Source of the DNA: Alphaproteobacteria bacterium
Lineage (GTDB): Bacteria; Pseudomonadota; Alphaproteobacteria; CACIAM-22H2
DNA length: 64,000 bases
Assembly (NCBI GenBank): GCA_016793165.1
Contig: JAEULA010000008.1
Coordinates: forward strand, 1 to 64,000
Reading direction: 5' to 3'
Positions 31,441-42,400 of the stretch are shown here, in pieces. The stretch's first letter is position 1. Each line of letters opens with the position of its first letter. The notes beneath the pieces are model-generated. The model saw only the letters and a list, made by a program, of their open reading frames with translations. It was not told the DNA's origin and did not search any database. The translations under genes were made by a program, and so were the position numbers.

Positions 31441-33231
31441 TCAAACCTCGTCGTCGGCGAGCGCCAGGACGTCGTCGTCTGCGGCTGTCGCCGCATGGCG
31501 GAGTCCGGGCGCCTGGCTCAGCCAGTGGTCCGCGTAGAAGCGCGCGCTGACGAGCTTGGCGCGCAGGAACCGCGCGTCGCCGTCGCCGGCCGCGAGGGCC
31601 CGGGACGCTGCCAGGGCGGACTTGGTCATCGCGAATCCGCCGGCGACGAGCCCGAACAGGCGCAGATACGCGGCCGCCCCGACGGCAACGAGCCGCGGGC
31701 CCTCGCCGTGGCGGCGCAGCAGCGTCGCGGTGGCGTCGGCCAGGGCCCGCTCGCCGTCCGCGAGCCGCGCGCCGGCGATGCGCAGCGCGGGCTCCGCCGA
31801 CTCGGCGGCCGCGCCGGCGATCGCGGCGATCTCCGCCAGCAGCGTCGCGGCGGCGGCGCCGTCGTCGCGGGCGAGTTTGCGGAAGACGAGGTCGTTGGCC
31901 TGGATGCCGTTGGTGCCCTCGTAGATCGGCAGGATCCGCGCGTCGCGATAGTGCTGGGCGGCGCCGGTTTCCTCGATGAAGCCCATGCCGCCATGGACCT
32001 GGACGCCGATCGACGCGACCTCGACGCCGAGATCGGTCGACCACGCCTTGACCACCGGGATCAGCAGGTCGACTCGCAGCTGATGGCGCGTACGGGCCGC
32101 CGGATCCGGATGGCGTCGCGCGAGGTCGAGCTCCACCGCGGCGAGGTAGGCGACGGCGCGCGCGGCCTCGGCCGCCGTGCGCATGGCGAGCAGCATGCGC
32201 CGGACATCCGGGTGCCGAACGATCGGGACGGGCGCCGCGGAGCGGGCGCCGAGCTCGCGGCTCTGGACCCGGCCCTGGGCGAAGCGGCGCGCCTGCTGGT
32301 AGGCGCGCTCCGCGATCGCCACGCCCTGCAGGCCGACGGCGAGGCGGGCGCTGTTCATCATGGTGAACATGTACTCGAGGCCGCGGTTCTCCTCGCCGAC
32401 GAGGAAGCCGATCGCGCCGTCGCCGTCGCCGTACGCCATGACGCAGGTCGGCGAGGCGTGGATCCCGAGCTTGTGCTCGAGGCTCACGACGCGAAGGTCG
32501 TTGCGCTCGCCGGGCGATCCGTCCGGCTTCACCAGGAACTTCGGCACGATGAACAGGGAGATGCCACGCGATCCCGGCGGCGCGTCGGGCGTCCGCGCGA
32601 GCACCATGTGGATCACGTTCTCCGTCATGTCGTGATCGCCGTAGGTGATGAAGATCTTCTGGCCGGTGATGCGGTAGCGGTCGCCGTCGCGCACCGCGCG
32701 GGTCCGCAGGGCGCCGACATCCGATCCTGCCTGCGGCTCGGTCAGGTTCATCGTGCCCGTCCAGACGCCGCTGACCATCTTCGGCAGATAGGTCGCCTTC
32801 TGCGCCGGGCTGGCATGGGCCTGCAGCAGGTCGATCGCCCCGGCGGTGAGCAGCGGGCACAACGCGAAGGCGAGGCTCGCGGATTCCCACATCTCGTGCA
32901 CCGCCGTCGCGACTCCCCAGGGCAGGCCTTGGCCGCCGTGCTCGGGCTCGAAGGGCAGGGTGTTCCAGCCGCCGTCGACGAAGGCGCGATAGGCCTCCCG
33001 CCAGCCCGGCGCCGTGCGCACCACGCCGTTGTCGAGCCGCGCGCCGTGACGGTCGCCGCCCGCATTGAGCGGCGCGATCACGTCGCCGGCGAGCTTGCCG
33101 GCCTCCTCGAGGATCTGCCCGATCGTGTCCCGGTCGAGGCCGTCCGCGCCCGCCACCGCCCGCAGCCGATCGAACTCCGCCACGACCTCGAGGGCGAAGC
33201 GCATGTCCTGGATCGGGGGGGCGTAGCTCAT
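31441..33231 (-). CDS. acyl-CoA dehydrogenase (large, DmdC-like)
   Basis: A 596-residue flavoprotein of the long acyl-CoA dehydrogenase subgroup that includes 3-methylmercaptopropionyl-CoA dehydrogenase. NLTEPQAGSDVGALRT and YRITGQKIFITYGDHDM bind FAD; EHKLGIHASPTCVM and IGVQVHGGMGFIEE are typical, and the catalytic base is probably the Glu in ILPIYEGTNGIQA. The C-terminal 150 residues form the extra helical domain of this group. ATG 33231 shares one base with the preceding stop; an in-frame GTG three bases earlier is possible. It is coupled to a FAD oxidoreductase gene. Confidence 0.92.
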   Translation of the reverse strand: MSYAPPIQDMRFALEVVAEFDRLRAVAGADGLDRDTIGQILEEAGKLAGDVIAPLNAGGDRHGARLDNGVVRTAPGWREAYRAFVDGGWNTLPFEPEHGGQGLPWGVATAVHEMWESASLAFALCPLLTAGAIDLLQAHASPAQKATYLPKMVSGVWTGTMNLTEPQAGSDVGALRTRAVRDGDRYRITGQKIFITYGDHDMTENVIHMVLARTPDAPPGSRGISLFIVPKFLVKPDGSPGERNDLRVVSLEHKLGIHASPTCVMAYGDGDGAIGFLVGEENRGLEYMFTMMNSARLAVGLQGVAIAERAYQQARRFAQGRVQSRELGARSAAPVPIVRHPDVRRMLLAMRTAAEAARAVAYLAAVELDLARRHPDPAARTRHQLRVDLLIPVVKAWSTDLGVEVASIGVQVHGGMGFIEETGAAQHYRDARILPIYEGTNGIQANDLVFRKLARDDGAAAATLLAEIAAIAGAAAESAEPALRIAGARLADGERALADATATLLRRHGEGPRLVAVGAAAYLRLFGLVAGGFAMTKSALAASRALAAGDGDARFLRAKLVSARFYADHWLSQAPGLRHAATAADDDVLALADDEV

Positions 33232-34661
33232 CACACGATCTTCCCTGGGTTCAGCAGATTCCGCGGATCGAGCGCCGCCTTCAGCGTCCGCATCAGCGCC
33301 ATCGCCGCCGGCGCCTTGTAGTGCGCGAGCTCGTCGCGGCGCAGGCGGCCGATGCCGTGCTCGGCCGAGATCGATCCGCCCATCTCCGTTACGATGTCGT
33401 GAACCACCCGGTTCATCCGCGGGATCTCGGTCTGGAAGGCCTTGGAGTCGCCGCCCTTCGGCGGCAGCAGGTTGAAGTGGATGTTGCCGTCGCCGGCATG
33501 CCCGAAGGCGATCACGCGCGCCCCCGGCAGCGCCGCCCGGCAGGCCGGGATCGCGCGGTCGAGGAACTCGGGCACCCGGCTGACCGCCACCGCCACGTCG
33601 TGGCGGATCGGCACGCCTTCATGCTTCTGCGCGTCCGCCATGTCCTCGCGGATCTTCCAGAACGCCTGGCGCTGCGCACCGCTGCGGGCGAAGGCGGCAT
33701 CGAGCACGAGCCCGTCCTCGAGCGCCGTCTCAAGGACCCCTTCGAACGCCTTGCGCAGACCGTCACCGGTGTCGGCGCCGAACGCCTCGGTCAGGACGTA
33801 CCAGCCATAGGTCGCGCCGAGCGGGTCGCTGTTGCCCGGCACGTTGGCGAAGACAAGGTCCAGGATGTTGCGGTCGATCAGCTCGAAGGCGGTGATCGCG
33901 TCGCCGGTTCCGGCCCGCATGCGCGACAGCAGCTCGATCGCGGCCACCGGGTCCCGCACGGCGATGAACGCGGTCTCGATCGCGCGGGGCTTGGGAAAGA
34001 GCTTCAGCACGGCGGCCGTGATGATCCCGAGCGTGCCCTCGGAGCCGATGAACAGCTGCTTGAGATCGTAGCCGGTGTTGTCCTTGCGCAGCCCGTTCAG
34101 GCCGTTCCAGATCGTGCCGTCCGGCAGCACGACCTCGAGCCCCAGCACCAGATCCCGGGCCATGCCGAAGCGAAGCACCTGGATGCCGCCGGCATTCGTG
34201 GAGAGATTGCCGCCGATCTGGCAGCTGCCTTCGGCCGCAAGGCTGAGCGGGAAGAACCGGTCGGCGTCGTCCGCCGCCTTCTGGATCGCCTGCAGGACGC
34301 AGCCGGCCTCGGCGGTGAGGGTGAAATCGAGCGGCTCGATCGCGCGGATGCGGTTCATGCGCTCGAGCGAGAGCAGCACGCAGCGATCCTCGGGCCGCGG
34401 CACGGAGCCGCCCACCAGCCCGGTATTGCCGCCCTGCGGCACGATGGCGATTGCGCGCCGTGCGCATTGGGCGACGACGAAGGACACCTCGTCGGTGGTC
34501 GCCGGCCGCGCGACGCACAGCGCGGGGCCGCGATACATCCCGCGCCAATCGACGAGGTAGCGCGCCGTCGTGTCGGCGTCGGTGAGGACTCCCGCCGCGC
34601 CGAGGCGCGCGCGCAGGGTCGAAACGAGGTCGTCCGGGTCGGGGGGAGCTGATGCCGTCAT
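33231..34661 (-). CDS. FAD-binding oxidoreductase, GlcD/D-2-hydroxyacid dehydrogenase type
   Basis: A 476-residue FAD_binding_4/FAD-oxidase_C protein. IVPQGGNTGLVGGSVP, GGNLSTNAGGIQVLRFGMARDLVLGLEVV and IGSEGTLGIITAAVLKLFP line the FAD site; FGHAGDGNIHFNLLPP and ISAEHGIGRLRRDEL carry the expected metal and catalytic histidines. Such enzymes oxidise D-2-hydroxyglutarate, D-lactate or glycolate and pass electrons to ETF or quinone. Its stop overlaps the acyl-CoA dehydrogenase start, so the pair likely forms one pathway. Confidence 0.92.
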   Translation of the reverse strand: MTASAPPDPDDLVSTLRARLGAAGVLTDADTTARYLVDWRGMYRGPALCVARPATTDEVSFVVAQCARRAIAIVPQGGNTGLVGGSVPRPEDRCVLLSLERMNRIRAIEPLDFTLTAEAGCVLQAIQKAADDADRFFPLSLAAEGSCQIGGNLSTNAGGIQVLRFGMARDLVLGLEVVLPDGTIWNGLNGLRKDNTGYDLKQLFIGSEGTLGIITAAVLKLFPKPRAIETAFIAVRDPVAAIELLSRMRAGTGDAITAFELIDRNILDLVFANVPGNSDPLGATYGWYVLTEAFGADTGDGLRKAFEGVLETALEDGLVLDAAFARSGAQRQAFWKIREDMADAQKHEGVPIRHDVAVAVSRVPEFLDRAIPACRAALPGARVIAFGHAGDGNIHFNLLPPKGGDSKAFQTEIPRMNRVVHDIVTEMGGSISAEHGIGRLRRDELAHYKAPAAMALMRTLKAALDPRNLLNPGKIV

Positions 34662-34724
34662 GCGCCTGGATTCCGGGGAAGGGGGAGCGAGCCTAGGAAG
34701 GAAACGCCGCCGCGCGAAGAGGCT

Positions 34725-35834
34725 TCATCGTCCCGGCAGAAGCCGAGCGCTCAGCGTGCGCAGGAACCGGCGCCAGAGATGGCGGCGCTTCTCGGTGACC
34801 TGGCCGACGAGAACCGTCGCGACGCCGAGCGCGCCGAGGATCGCCAGCGTGCCGGCAGTCGTCAGGCGGCCGGTATCGAGGGCGTTGCGCAGCGTCAGGA
34901 GGAACGGCCCGTGCAGCAGGTACAGCGTGAAGCTGTAGCCGGCCGCCCAGCGGATCGCGCCGGTCACCGGCGGCGGCGGCTGCCAGTCGAGGCGCTCGAG
35001 GGCGAGGAGGACGCCGGCGAGCAGCAGCGCGACGATGTAGTCGGCGAGATAGTTGCGCGCGTTGCCGGGGCCGTCGCCGACGACCGCGACGAACAGCCGA
35101 TCGCCGAGCCGCCACAGCGCATGGTCGAGATTGACCGCCTCGATCGCGGCATAGGCGGCGACGGAGGATATCAGCAGGAACCACGCCTCGCCGGTCGTCA
35201 GCGGCAGACGCGCGCGCCAGAGATACAACGCGGCGCCCAGCGCCCAGACCGGCCACATCACCAGGAGCTTGGGTCCCAGCGCCGCGACGAGTGCCGCGAG
35301 CGCGATCACCCGCCATGCGCCGCGCAGGAAGGCGAGCGCGGCGAAGGCGACGTAGTACCAGGCCTCGTAATGCAACGACCAATAGGGCGGGATGCTGCTC
35401 GGCACCTCGCGCAGCGACCAGGCCTCGCCGAGGAAGAGGAGATGCAGCGGCAGGTAGATCCACGGCTTCGCCCACTCGTAATGGCCGGCGTAGGCGTCGG
35501 GCGCGTAGTGACGGCCGACCGTGTCGGCGAGCCAGGTGGCGAGCAGCACCGGCATCGCGACCGAATAGAGCCGCGAGGCGCGGTCGATCGCGAAATCGAG
35601 CGGACCGGTGGCGCGCGCGGCGGCATGGCTGATCAGGAATCCCGAAAGCACGAAGAACACGATCACCGCGTCGTGGCCCTCGAGCGGCAGCCATGCCGCG
35701 ACCTCGGCCGAGGCGACGTCCCAGCTGCGCATGTGCGAGAGGACGACCCAGATCGCTGCGATCGCGCGCAGCGCGTCGAGATGGACGGACAGGGCGGGCG
35801 AGACCGGTCGCGGCGCGAAGGTTGCGGCCGGCAT
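34725..35834 (-). CDS. membrane acyltransferase (acyltransferase 3 family)
   Basis: A 369-residue polytopic protein with about ten membrane helices. LSVHLDALRAIAAIWVVLSHMRSW holds the family histidine; VIVFFVLSGFLISHAA and DRASRLYSVAMPVLLATW are characteristic, as is PPYWSLHYEAWYYVAF. Such enzymes O-acylate surface sugars or small molecules. ATG 35834 is taken because earlier codons in the frame lie in the tsaC gene; 14 bases separate the two. Acceptor unknown. Confidence 0.85.
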   Translation of the reverse strand: MPAATFAPRPVSPALSVHLDALRAIAAIWVVLSHMRSWDVASAEVAAWLPLEGHDAVIVFFVLSGFLISHAAARATGPLDFAIDRASRLYSVAMPVLLATWLADTVGRHYAPDAYAGHYEWAKPWIYLPLHLLFLGEAWSLREVPSSIPPYWSLHYEAWYYVAFAALAFLRGAWRVIALAALVAALGPKLLVMWPVWALGAALYLWRARLPLTTGEAWFLLISSVAAYAAIEAVNLDHALWRLGDRLFVAVVGDGPGNARNYLADYIVALLLAGVLLALERLDWQPPPPVTGAIRWAAGYSFTLYLLHGPFLLTLRNALDTGRLTTAGTLAILGALGVATVLVGQVTEKRRHLWRRFLRTLSARLLPGR

Positions 35835-35848
35835 GGCGGCTGGCGCCG

Positions 35849-36832
35849 TCAGGGCCGCGGCGCGGCGGCACGCGCCAGCCGGTCGTTGATCGCGAGCCCG
35901 AGGCCGCGTCGCGGGATCGGCGCGACGGCGATCGTCGTGACGCGGCGCCGGTCCAGCGCGCGCAGCATGGCAAAGAGGTTTGCGGCGGCCTCGCCGAGGT
36001 CGCGCCTGGCGCTGAGCGTCGCGCCCGGCCCGGCGAAGTTGGCCGGCATCGGACCGAAGCCGAGATAGGCCTCGCCCGGCCGCGGATGGCGCACGCCGAG
36101 ACGGACCGCCGCGCGCGGCGCGTAGTGGCTTGCGAGCTGGCCCGGCGCACGCGGCGCGCCGCGGGCCGGGCCGGTCGCGATCCCGCGCGGCCGACGCAGC
36201 CGTGCCCCGAGCGCCGCCTCGATCGCGCCGGGATCGGCCCCGCCGGGCCGCAGCAGGACGGCGCGCGGGCCGGTCAGGTCGACCACCGTCGATTCCACGC
36301 CGACGCGGCTGGCGCCACCGTCGAGGATCGTGTCGACCCGGCGACCGAGATCGCGCGCGACGTGCTCGGCGCGGGTCGGGCTCACGCGACCGGAGCGATT
36401 GGCGCTCGGCGCCACCACCGGGCGAGCGGCGGCGCGCAGCAGCGCCCGCGCGACGTCGTGATCGGGGATCCGGACCGCGAGGCAATCGAGACCGGCGGAC
36501 GCGAGCCACGACACCGGGCAGCGCGCGCGGCGCGGCAGCACGAGCGTGAGCGGCCCCGGCCAGAAGCGCCGGGCGAGGCGGCGCGCGCGGGCATCGAACA
36601 CGACGAGGCGCTCTGCCGCGGCGAGCGTGTCGACGTGGACGATCAGCGGATTGAAGCGCGGACGGCCCTTGGCGGCGTAGATCGCCGCGACGGCGGCGTC
36701 CGACGTCGCGTCGGCGCCGAGCCCATAGACCGTCTCCGTCGGAAATGCCACGAGGCGGCCGGCGCGCAACGCGCGCGCCGCGGCCGCGATCCGGGCGCGG
36801 CTGGGCGAGGGGGCGGGCGCAGGGCGAGCCAT
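35849..36832 (-). CDS. tsaC: threonylcarbamoyl-AMP synthase (Sua5/YwlC type)
   Basis: 327 residues, the long Sua5 form. The YrdC domain shows VAFPTETVYGLGADA, KGRPRFNPLIVHV, FWPGPLTLVLPRR, RIPDHDVARALL and PVVAPSANRSGRVSPT, and RPGGADPGAIEAALG closes it; the C-terminal Sua5 domain follows after SHYAPRAAVRL. It makes threonylcarbamoyl-adenylate for the t6A37 tRNA modification, an essential function. Start and length match the family. Confidence 0.93.
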   Translation of the reverse strand: MARPAPAPSPSRARIAAAARALRAGRLVAFPTETVYGLGADATSDAAVAAIYAAKGRPRFNPLIVHVDTLAAAERLVVFDARARRLARRFWPGPLTLVLPRRARCPVSWLASAGLDCLAVRIPDHDVARALLRAAARPVVAPSANRSGRVSPTRAEHVARDLGRRVDTILDGGASRVGVESTVVDLTGPRAVLLRPGGADPGAIEAALGARLRRPRGIATGPARGAPRAPGQLASHYAPRAAVRLGVRHPRPGEAYLGFGPMPANFAGPGATLSARRDLGEAAANLFAMLRALDRRRVTTIAVAPIPRRGLGLAINDRLARAAAPRP

Positions 36833-37067
36833 GGTCCCGCGCCACCTAGCACGATCATGGCAGCGCGGGGAATGTCGGGTGACCCATCGTGCGATCTCCG
36901 CGGCTCAGCGGCGGCGCGGGCCGCTTCCGGACTTCCCATCGCCACGCCGGGCGGACAAGATCGCCGCCGTTGCGATCCTGCGGCGCCACGTGCCGGGGAC
37001 CGGCGCGTTTCCCTTCTCCCGACGATCCGGTTCCCGCTTGTCCAGCAGCGCTTCCCCGCCTTCCGCG

Positions 37068-38306
37068 ATGCCGCCCGCGCCCGCGATCGGCCGCCGATCC
37101 ATCGCCGCGCTGAGCGGTGCCGCCTTCATGTCCTCGGCCGCGACGCGGGTCGGCGACCCGCTGATCCCGCAGATCGCCAACGATTTCGGGACGGGCGTCG
37201 GCGCCGCGGCGGTCGTGACGACCGCCTTCGCCTTCGCCTACGGCGTGTGCCAGCTCGTGCACGGCCCGTTCGGCGACCGCTTCGGCAAGGTGCGGGTCGT
37301 CACGCTCGCCGCCGCCTGCTCGGCGCTGGGGATGGCGAGCGTTGCGGCCGCGAACTCGCTCGTGACGCTCGGGCTGTTCCGATTCCTCGGCGGCATCACG
37401 GCATCGGCGGTGATCCCGCTGTCGATGGCCTATATCGGCGACGTCGTGCCCTACGAGCAGCGCCAGGCGACCCTCGCGCGGTTCCTGTTCGGGCAGATCC
37501 TCGGCACGGTGTTCGGACAGATCGCCGGCGGCGTGCTCGGCGAGTTCCTGCACTGGCGCGCGATCTTCCTGGTCTTCGGGGCGCTCTACGTCGTCGCGGC
37601 GGCGGTGCTGGCGATGGAGATGCGCTCCGGACGCGTGGTCGATCGGCGCGATGCGGTCGAGCTCACGCCGATGGCGATCCTGCGCCGCTATGCCGGCCTG
37701 CTCGCCCGGCGGCGCGTGCGCATCGTGCTCGCCGTCGTGTTCATCGAGGCGGTGCTGTTCTACGGCGGCTTCACCTTCTTCGGCGCCTATCTGCATACGC
37801 GCTTCGGGCTCGACTACGCGCGCATCGGGCTGATGCTCGCGTTCTTCGGGGTCGGCGGGCTCGTGTACGTGGCCTTCGCTCGGCGTCTGATCGCGACCCT
37901 CGGCGAGCGCGGCTTCGCGGTCGCGGGCGGCATCGTTCTCTGCCTCGCCTTCATCGCCGCGCCGTTCGCGGGGTCGGGGCCCGGCTTCGCGGCCGTCGCG
38001 ACCGGCTGCGGCCTCGGCTTCTACATGATGCACACGACACTGCAGACCAACGCGACGCAGATGGCCCCCGAGGCGCGCGGGTCGGCGGTGTCGATCTTCG
38101 CCTCGTGCCTGTTCATCGGCTCGGCGATCGGCGTCGCCATCGGCGGCGCCATGATCGAGCGCGTCGGCTATGGCGCCCTCTTCACCGCCAGCGGCGTCGG
38201 CCTGCTCGGGCTCGGCTTCGGCTTCAACCTGCTGCTGGCGGCGATCCGCCGCGAGGCGGCTACCAGTTCGTCGAGAGCAGCATCGGCAGATACACCTGCG
38301 AGGTGA
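37068..38306 (+). CDS. MFS transporter (probable drug/metabolite exporter)
   Basis: A 412-residue twelve-helix major facilitator. The loop 2-3 motif A reads [15 protein letters not shown] and a weaker copy follows helix 8 ([12 protein letters not shown]). [24 protein letters not shown] resembles motif C of 12-helix efflux proteins. ATG 37068 fits the usual N-terminus, but no ribosome site is evident and the frame stays open for about 80 codons upstream. The last 47 bases overlap the 3' end of the convergent MPGQ-repeat gene. Substrate unknown. Confidence 0.85.
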   Translation: MPPAPAIGRRSIAALSGAAFMSSAATRVGDPLIPQIANDFGTGVGAAAVVTTAFAFAYGVCQLVHGPFGDRFGKVRVVTLAAACSALGMASVAAANSLVTLGLFRFLGGITASAVIPLSMAYIGDVVPYEQRQATLARFLFGQILGTVFGQIAGGVLGEFLHWRAIFLVFGALYVVAAAVLAMEMRSGRVVDRRDAVELTPMAILRRYAGLLARRRVRIVLAVVFIEAVLFYGGFTFFGAYLHTRFGLDYARIGLMLAFFGVGGLVYVAFARRLIATLGERGFAVAGGIVLCLAFIAAPFAGSGPGFAAVATGCGLGFYMMHTTLQTNATQMAPEARGSAVSIFASCLFIGSAIGVAIGGAMIERVGYGALFTASGVGLLGLGFGFNLLLAAIRREAATSSSRAASADTPAR

Positions 38307-39369
38307 GCTGCGTGAACGTCGCCTTGGGTCCGATGATCACCTTGTACCCGACGCTGCCGATCGAATAACCAGTCCGCTCCATCGCGATGTTCGGAACGCT
38401 GGTCCCGATCACGAACACGATGAAGTCGCCGGTGTCGATGGCACGCAGCGACATGTTCACGAGCATGAGGCCGCCGGGCAGCGGGTCCTGCCAGTCGTCG
38501 CTCAGGATCATCGCGCGGGCGCCGAGCTGACGCACCCAGCGGTCGACCTGCGCCTGCGCGATCTGCGCCGAGGGCAGCGGTGTGGTCAGGTTCATCGTCT
38601 CGCCCTCGAGCAGGCTGCGGCCGTCGCCCGAGGTGACCCGGCCCTGCGCGTACATGACGCTGCCGACATTCGTCGTCGCCACCAGCGAACCGCGCCAGTC
38701 GCTGGGATGTTCGATCACCACGCCAGGGGCCGTCGGCGCCTGGGTGCGCGTCCATCCCGCCGGTGTCGAGGTCTGGCCGCGATTGGACTGCTTCGTGAGG
38801 CCCCGGAGGATCTGCTGCAACTGCCTGGCGCCGGAGATCCCGGTCGTGTCCATCGCCGAATCCGGGAGCAACGCCGGCGGCGCCCCGAATGGCCCGGGAG
38901 CTTGGCCGGGCATCTGGCCTGGCATCTGACCGGGCATTTGTCCGGGCATCTGGCCTGGCATCGGCTGTCCCGGCATCTGACCGGGCATTTGTCCCGGCAT
39001 CTGACCGGGCATCTGTCCCGGCATCTGTCCCGGCATCTGTTGTCCCGGCATCTGTCCGGGCATCGGCTGTCCCGGCATTTGCCCCGGCATCTGTTGTCCC
39101 GGCATTTGTCCCGGCATCTGTCCGGGCATCTGACCAGGCATCGGCTGTCCTGGCATTTGTCCCGGCATCTGCCCGGGCATCGGCTGTCCGGGCATCTGTC
39201 CCGGCATCGGGGCGTTCGTGGCCGGCGGCGAGGGGAACGGCGCGGGCGTGACGGGCTGGGCGAGGGCGACGGACGTCCCCGCCAACATCGCCACGGCGAG
39301 GACGGCATGCGTCAGGTTGCGGCGCGAACGTCCGCCGTCGCGTCGGTTCATCGGTAGCTTGGCAAACAT
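38260..39369 (-). CDS. secreted MPGQ-repeat protein
   Basis: 369 residues. A Sec signal peptide (basic start, then [18 protein letters not shown]) precedes a low-complexity tract of 24 MPGQ tetrapeptides with single P or Q interruptions (residues 55-156, no charged residue). A folded C-terminal domain follows (about 205-369): [43 protein letters not shown] and [18 protein letters not shown]. No known family recognised. GGAGG lies nine bases before ATG 39369. It is the third gene of the C11-peptidase operon, 43 bases after the second peptidase, and shares P/Q/G/M-rich composition with that peptidase's linker. A surface scaffold or substrate is plausible. Confidence 0.75.
   Translation of the reverse strand: MFAKLPMNRRDGGRSRRNLTHAVLAVAMLAGTSVALAQPVTPAPFPSPPATNAPMPGQMPGQPMPGQMPGQMPGQPMPGQMPGQMPGQMPGQQMPGQMPGQPMPGQMPGQQMPGQMPGQMPGQMPGQMPGQMPGQPMPGQMPGQMPGQMPGQMPGQAPGPFGAPPALLPDSAMDTTGISGARQLQQILRGLTKQSNRGQTSTPAGWTRTQAPTAPGVVIEHPSDWRGSLVATTNVGSVMYAQGRVTSGDGRSLLEGETMNLTTPLPSAQIAQAQVDRWVRQLGARAMILSDDWQDPLPGGLMLVNMSLRAIDTGDFIVFVIGTSVPNIAMERTGYSIGSVGYKVIIGPKATFTQLTSQVYLPMLLSTNW
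38902..39207 (-). repeat. 12-bp tandem repeat array encoding MPGQ
   Basis: 24 copies of a 12-base unit (ATGCCGGGACAG and variants) with six single inserted codons, encoding residues 55-156 of the MPGQ protein. Near-identity of many copies suggests recent slippage; copy number change would stay in frame. Confidence 0.92.
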
Positions 39370-39412
39370 CGTCCGGAATCCTCCGCGCCGTCTTTCGGCG
39401 GCGCTCCTGGCG

Positions 39413-42400
39413 TTATTGGAAGCGCTGCATCACGACTTCGGGCGTCACGACGACGTAGCCGTTGCTCTGCATCTCGATCGGCGTGTCGACGCGTTGCGGC
39501 AGCTCGATCGGCTGGCACTGATTGGCCGAGAGACAGAACTGCGTCGGCGACCAGGACTGCACGAGCATGGTCAGCGTCTTGCCGTCGAGCGCCCAGCGCC
39601 CGACGACGTCGACGGTGAGCTGCGTGCTGAACTGCACCTGCTGCTGGTACGTGCCGTTGGGATGGAAGAGCACGGTGAGCATCGCACCGTTTCGGTACTG
39701 GCCGCGCCACCCGCCGATGAGAGCACGCGGGTCGATGTAGTTCATCGTCACCGCCGGCGGCGGCGGCGCGTAGGCGTTGTTCGGAATCGTCCCGGGACCG
39801 CCCGGCTGGAACCCGGGCTGCTGCGGATAGCCCGGCGGCGTCGGATAGCCGGGCGCCTGCGCTTGCGGAAACGCGGGCTGCTGCGGAAATCCGGGGCCCT
39901 GGCCCTGCGGCAGGCCGGGCATCTGTGCCGGCGGGTAGCCCGGCGCCTGCGGCGGGAAGGGCATCGGCGCCTGGCCGACCTGCGGCTGCGGCATCTGCGG
40001 CATCTGCGGTTGCGGCAGCTGCGGTGCCGCAGGCATCGGCGCAGGCGCCACCGGCGCGGGAAGTTGCGGCTGACCGCCGGCGCCGGCCTGCTGCGGCATT
40101 GGCGGCTGCACGGGCGCGGAGCCCTCGCGCCGCAGCGCGATCGCCTGGCCGCGCGCGTCGCCCTTCACGCCGAAGAATACGCGCAGCACCAGCCGGTTCG
40201 GATCGATCGGATCGACGAGGAGGATCTGATGCTCGCCCGCCTTCGGGCTGCGCTGCGCATCGAGATAGATGATCGACAGCGTCGGGATGCGGCGAAGATC
40301 GATGCGGCCGATCGCCGTGAGGCCCTGTTCCTTCAGCTTGTCGCGGAACTGCGGCATCAGGCTCTCGACCTCGAACAGAGTCGTGCGGCCCTGGATCGGC
40401 TTGATCTCGAAGAACGGGGTGCCGTCCTCGAGGGCCCAGCGTCCCGCGAAGCTCTGCGGGTCGCGCGTGCGCGTGGCGTGCAGCGCCGCGAGCATCCGCG
40501 GCTCCGGGTACGCCATCTCGAACTCCTTCATCACCTCGGCGCCCGAGCCGGCGATCGACTCGGCGCTGGCCCAGACGCGGTACTTCGCGGGCCGCGGGAG
40601 ATCGAACACGAGGCGGATGCCGTCGCCCCAGCGCATGGCGGGCCCTGCCGGCACGCGCTCGCGACGGCCGTCGTCGTAGAACACGGTCGCGAGGAAGGTC
40701 ACCTGGGTGTCGTCGGCCGGCCGGACGCTGCGCGGCGTGGGCCGGCCCTCGGGCCCCGGGATCAGGGCGATGATGTTCACCGCTTCGAGCGTCGAGTTCT
40801 CGAACTCGACGATGGCCTCGACGGTGCCGATGTTGGGCAGCTCGATCAGGGCCCGCGCGGCCGGATACGGGATCCCGGCGTCGCCGAGCGCCAGCATGCT
40901 GATCGTCGCCTGGGCGAAGCGGTCGCGGCTGCCGACGACAAGGCCGATGCCCGGCGCGTCGATCGACAGCTTGGCGCCGTTGGCGTCGTAGATCGGCGCC
41001 AGCAGCTCGGCCGCGTCGGTCGCCTTCTGCGCGCGCTCGAGCATCGTCTCGGTGTCGGCGAGGAAGCCGAGGGCCATCAGGATCGTCCGCTTGTTCACGG
41101 GGTCGACCTCGCCCACGCGCGACGTGGCGAAGAGCACGTTCTCGCCCTTCATCGTCATGCGGATGATGGTGTTGTCGCCGAATGCGCCGCGCATGACAGG
41201 CGCGCCGTTGGTGGCGTCGACGATGTCGAGCTGCGAGATCTCCGGCGCCCTCGAACCCTGCGCGATCTGCCCGTGCAACGCCTTGAGGAACGGCAGCCAG
41301 CGCGTCTCCTTCGCGAGCCGCGTGCCGGCGTAGTCGCCGTTCACCATCGTCGGGCGGATCGGCGCGTAGAGCGCGATGCCGTTCGAGGCGCGGTAACGGG
41401 GCGAGGTCAGGTTCGCGATGGTCGCGTCCTTCGCGGCGGCCAGGAAGCGCTCGACCTCGGCGCGGGCCTTGAATCCGTCCCCGGCGGCGGCCTGCACGCG
41501 CTTCATCGCGTCGACGATGTCGACGCTGGCCAGCGCATGGGCCTCGTTCTGCAGGTCGTCGATGCGACCGTTCTTCGCGTACTGCTCGGCCCAAAACAGC
41601 GATCGGCTGAGTGGCGCCCACAGCGCGGGCAGCTCCGGCTCCAGCGCCTGCAGCGCGCCGTCGAACGACGCGAGCAGAGGCGCCGCCTTGTCGAGGTCGA
41701 TCGCCGCGAGGGTCGAGGTCCCTTCACCCGCCGCGATGTTGTAGGCGTGGAAGGTGTCGACGATGCTGCGCGCGAGGTCGTGCGCCGTCGCGGCGGGGTT
41801 GGCGAGGGTCGGCAGGAACTTGTCGTAGGACCAGCCCGATCCCGGCTCGATCGCCTGCGAGGCGACCAGCACGGAGGCAAGATCGCGGAACTCGGCAACC
41901 GTCTCGAGCTGGCCCATCAGGCACATGTCGAAGCCGATCATCGCCAGGCGCGGGACGCCGGCGAGGCGCAGGCCCTCGGCGACGGCCCCCGTCACCTGCG
42001 GCAGCTGGAATCCGGTCTTGCGGCCGGGCGCCTTCGGATTGTCGTAGTCCGTGGCGAGCACCGACCAGCCGCCGCCGTGGTTCCACAGCACGACGCCGTA
42101 GTTCTGCGCCGGGTAGCGCTTGAACGCGTCGGCCATATGCTGCGACAGCAGCCGCGCATCGCTGCTGTCGACCGGCCCGAAGTCCTGCAATAGCTCCGAG
42201 CCGAGGGTCTTGGGGTCGCGATGCGGCCGCATGCGGTAGAGCCGCCCGCCCGACCAGTCGCCGAAGCGCTTGTTGTTCTGCTTGGCGCGATCGACGAAGA
42301 CGATCACCTCGACGCCCGTCTCGGGCAGTCCGAGCTCGATCTCCTTGAGATCCTCGATGCCTGCGGGCTCGAGATCGTTGTCGGCGGCCATCCACACGAA

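Noticed and set aside
38902-39207. CRISPR-like array
   Set aside because: The 12-base units are contiguous, in frame and coding (MPGQ); there are no unique spacers.
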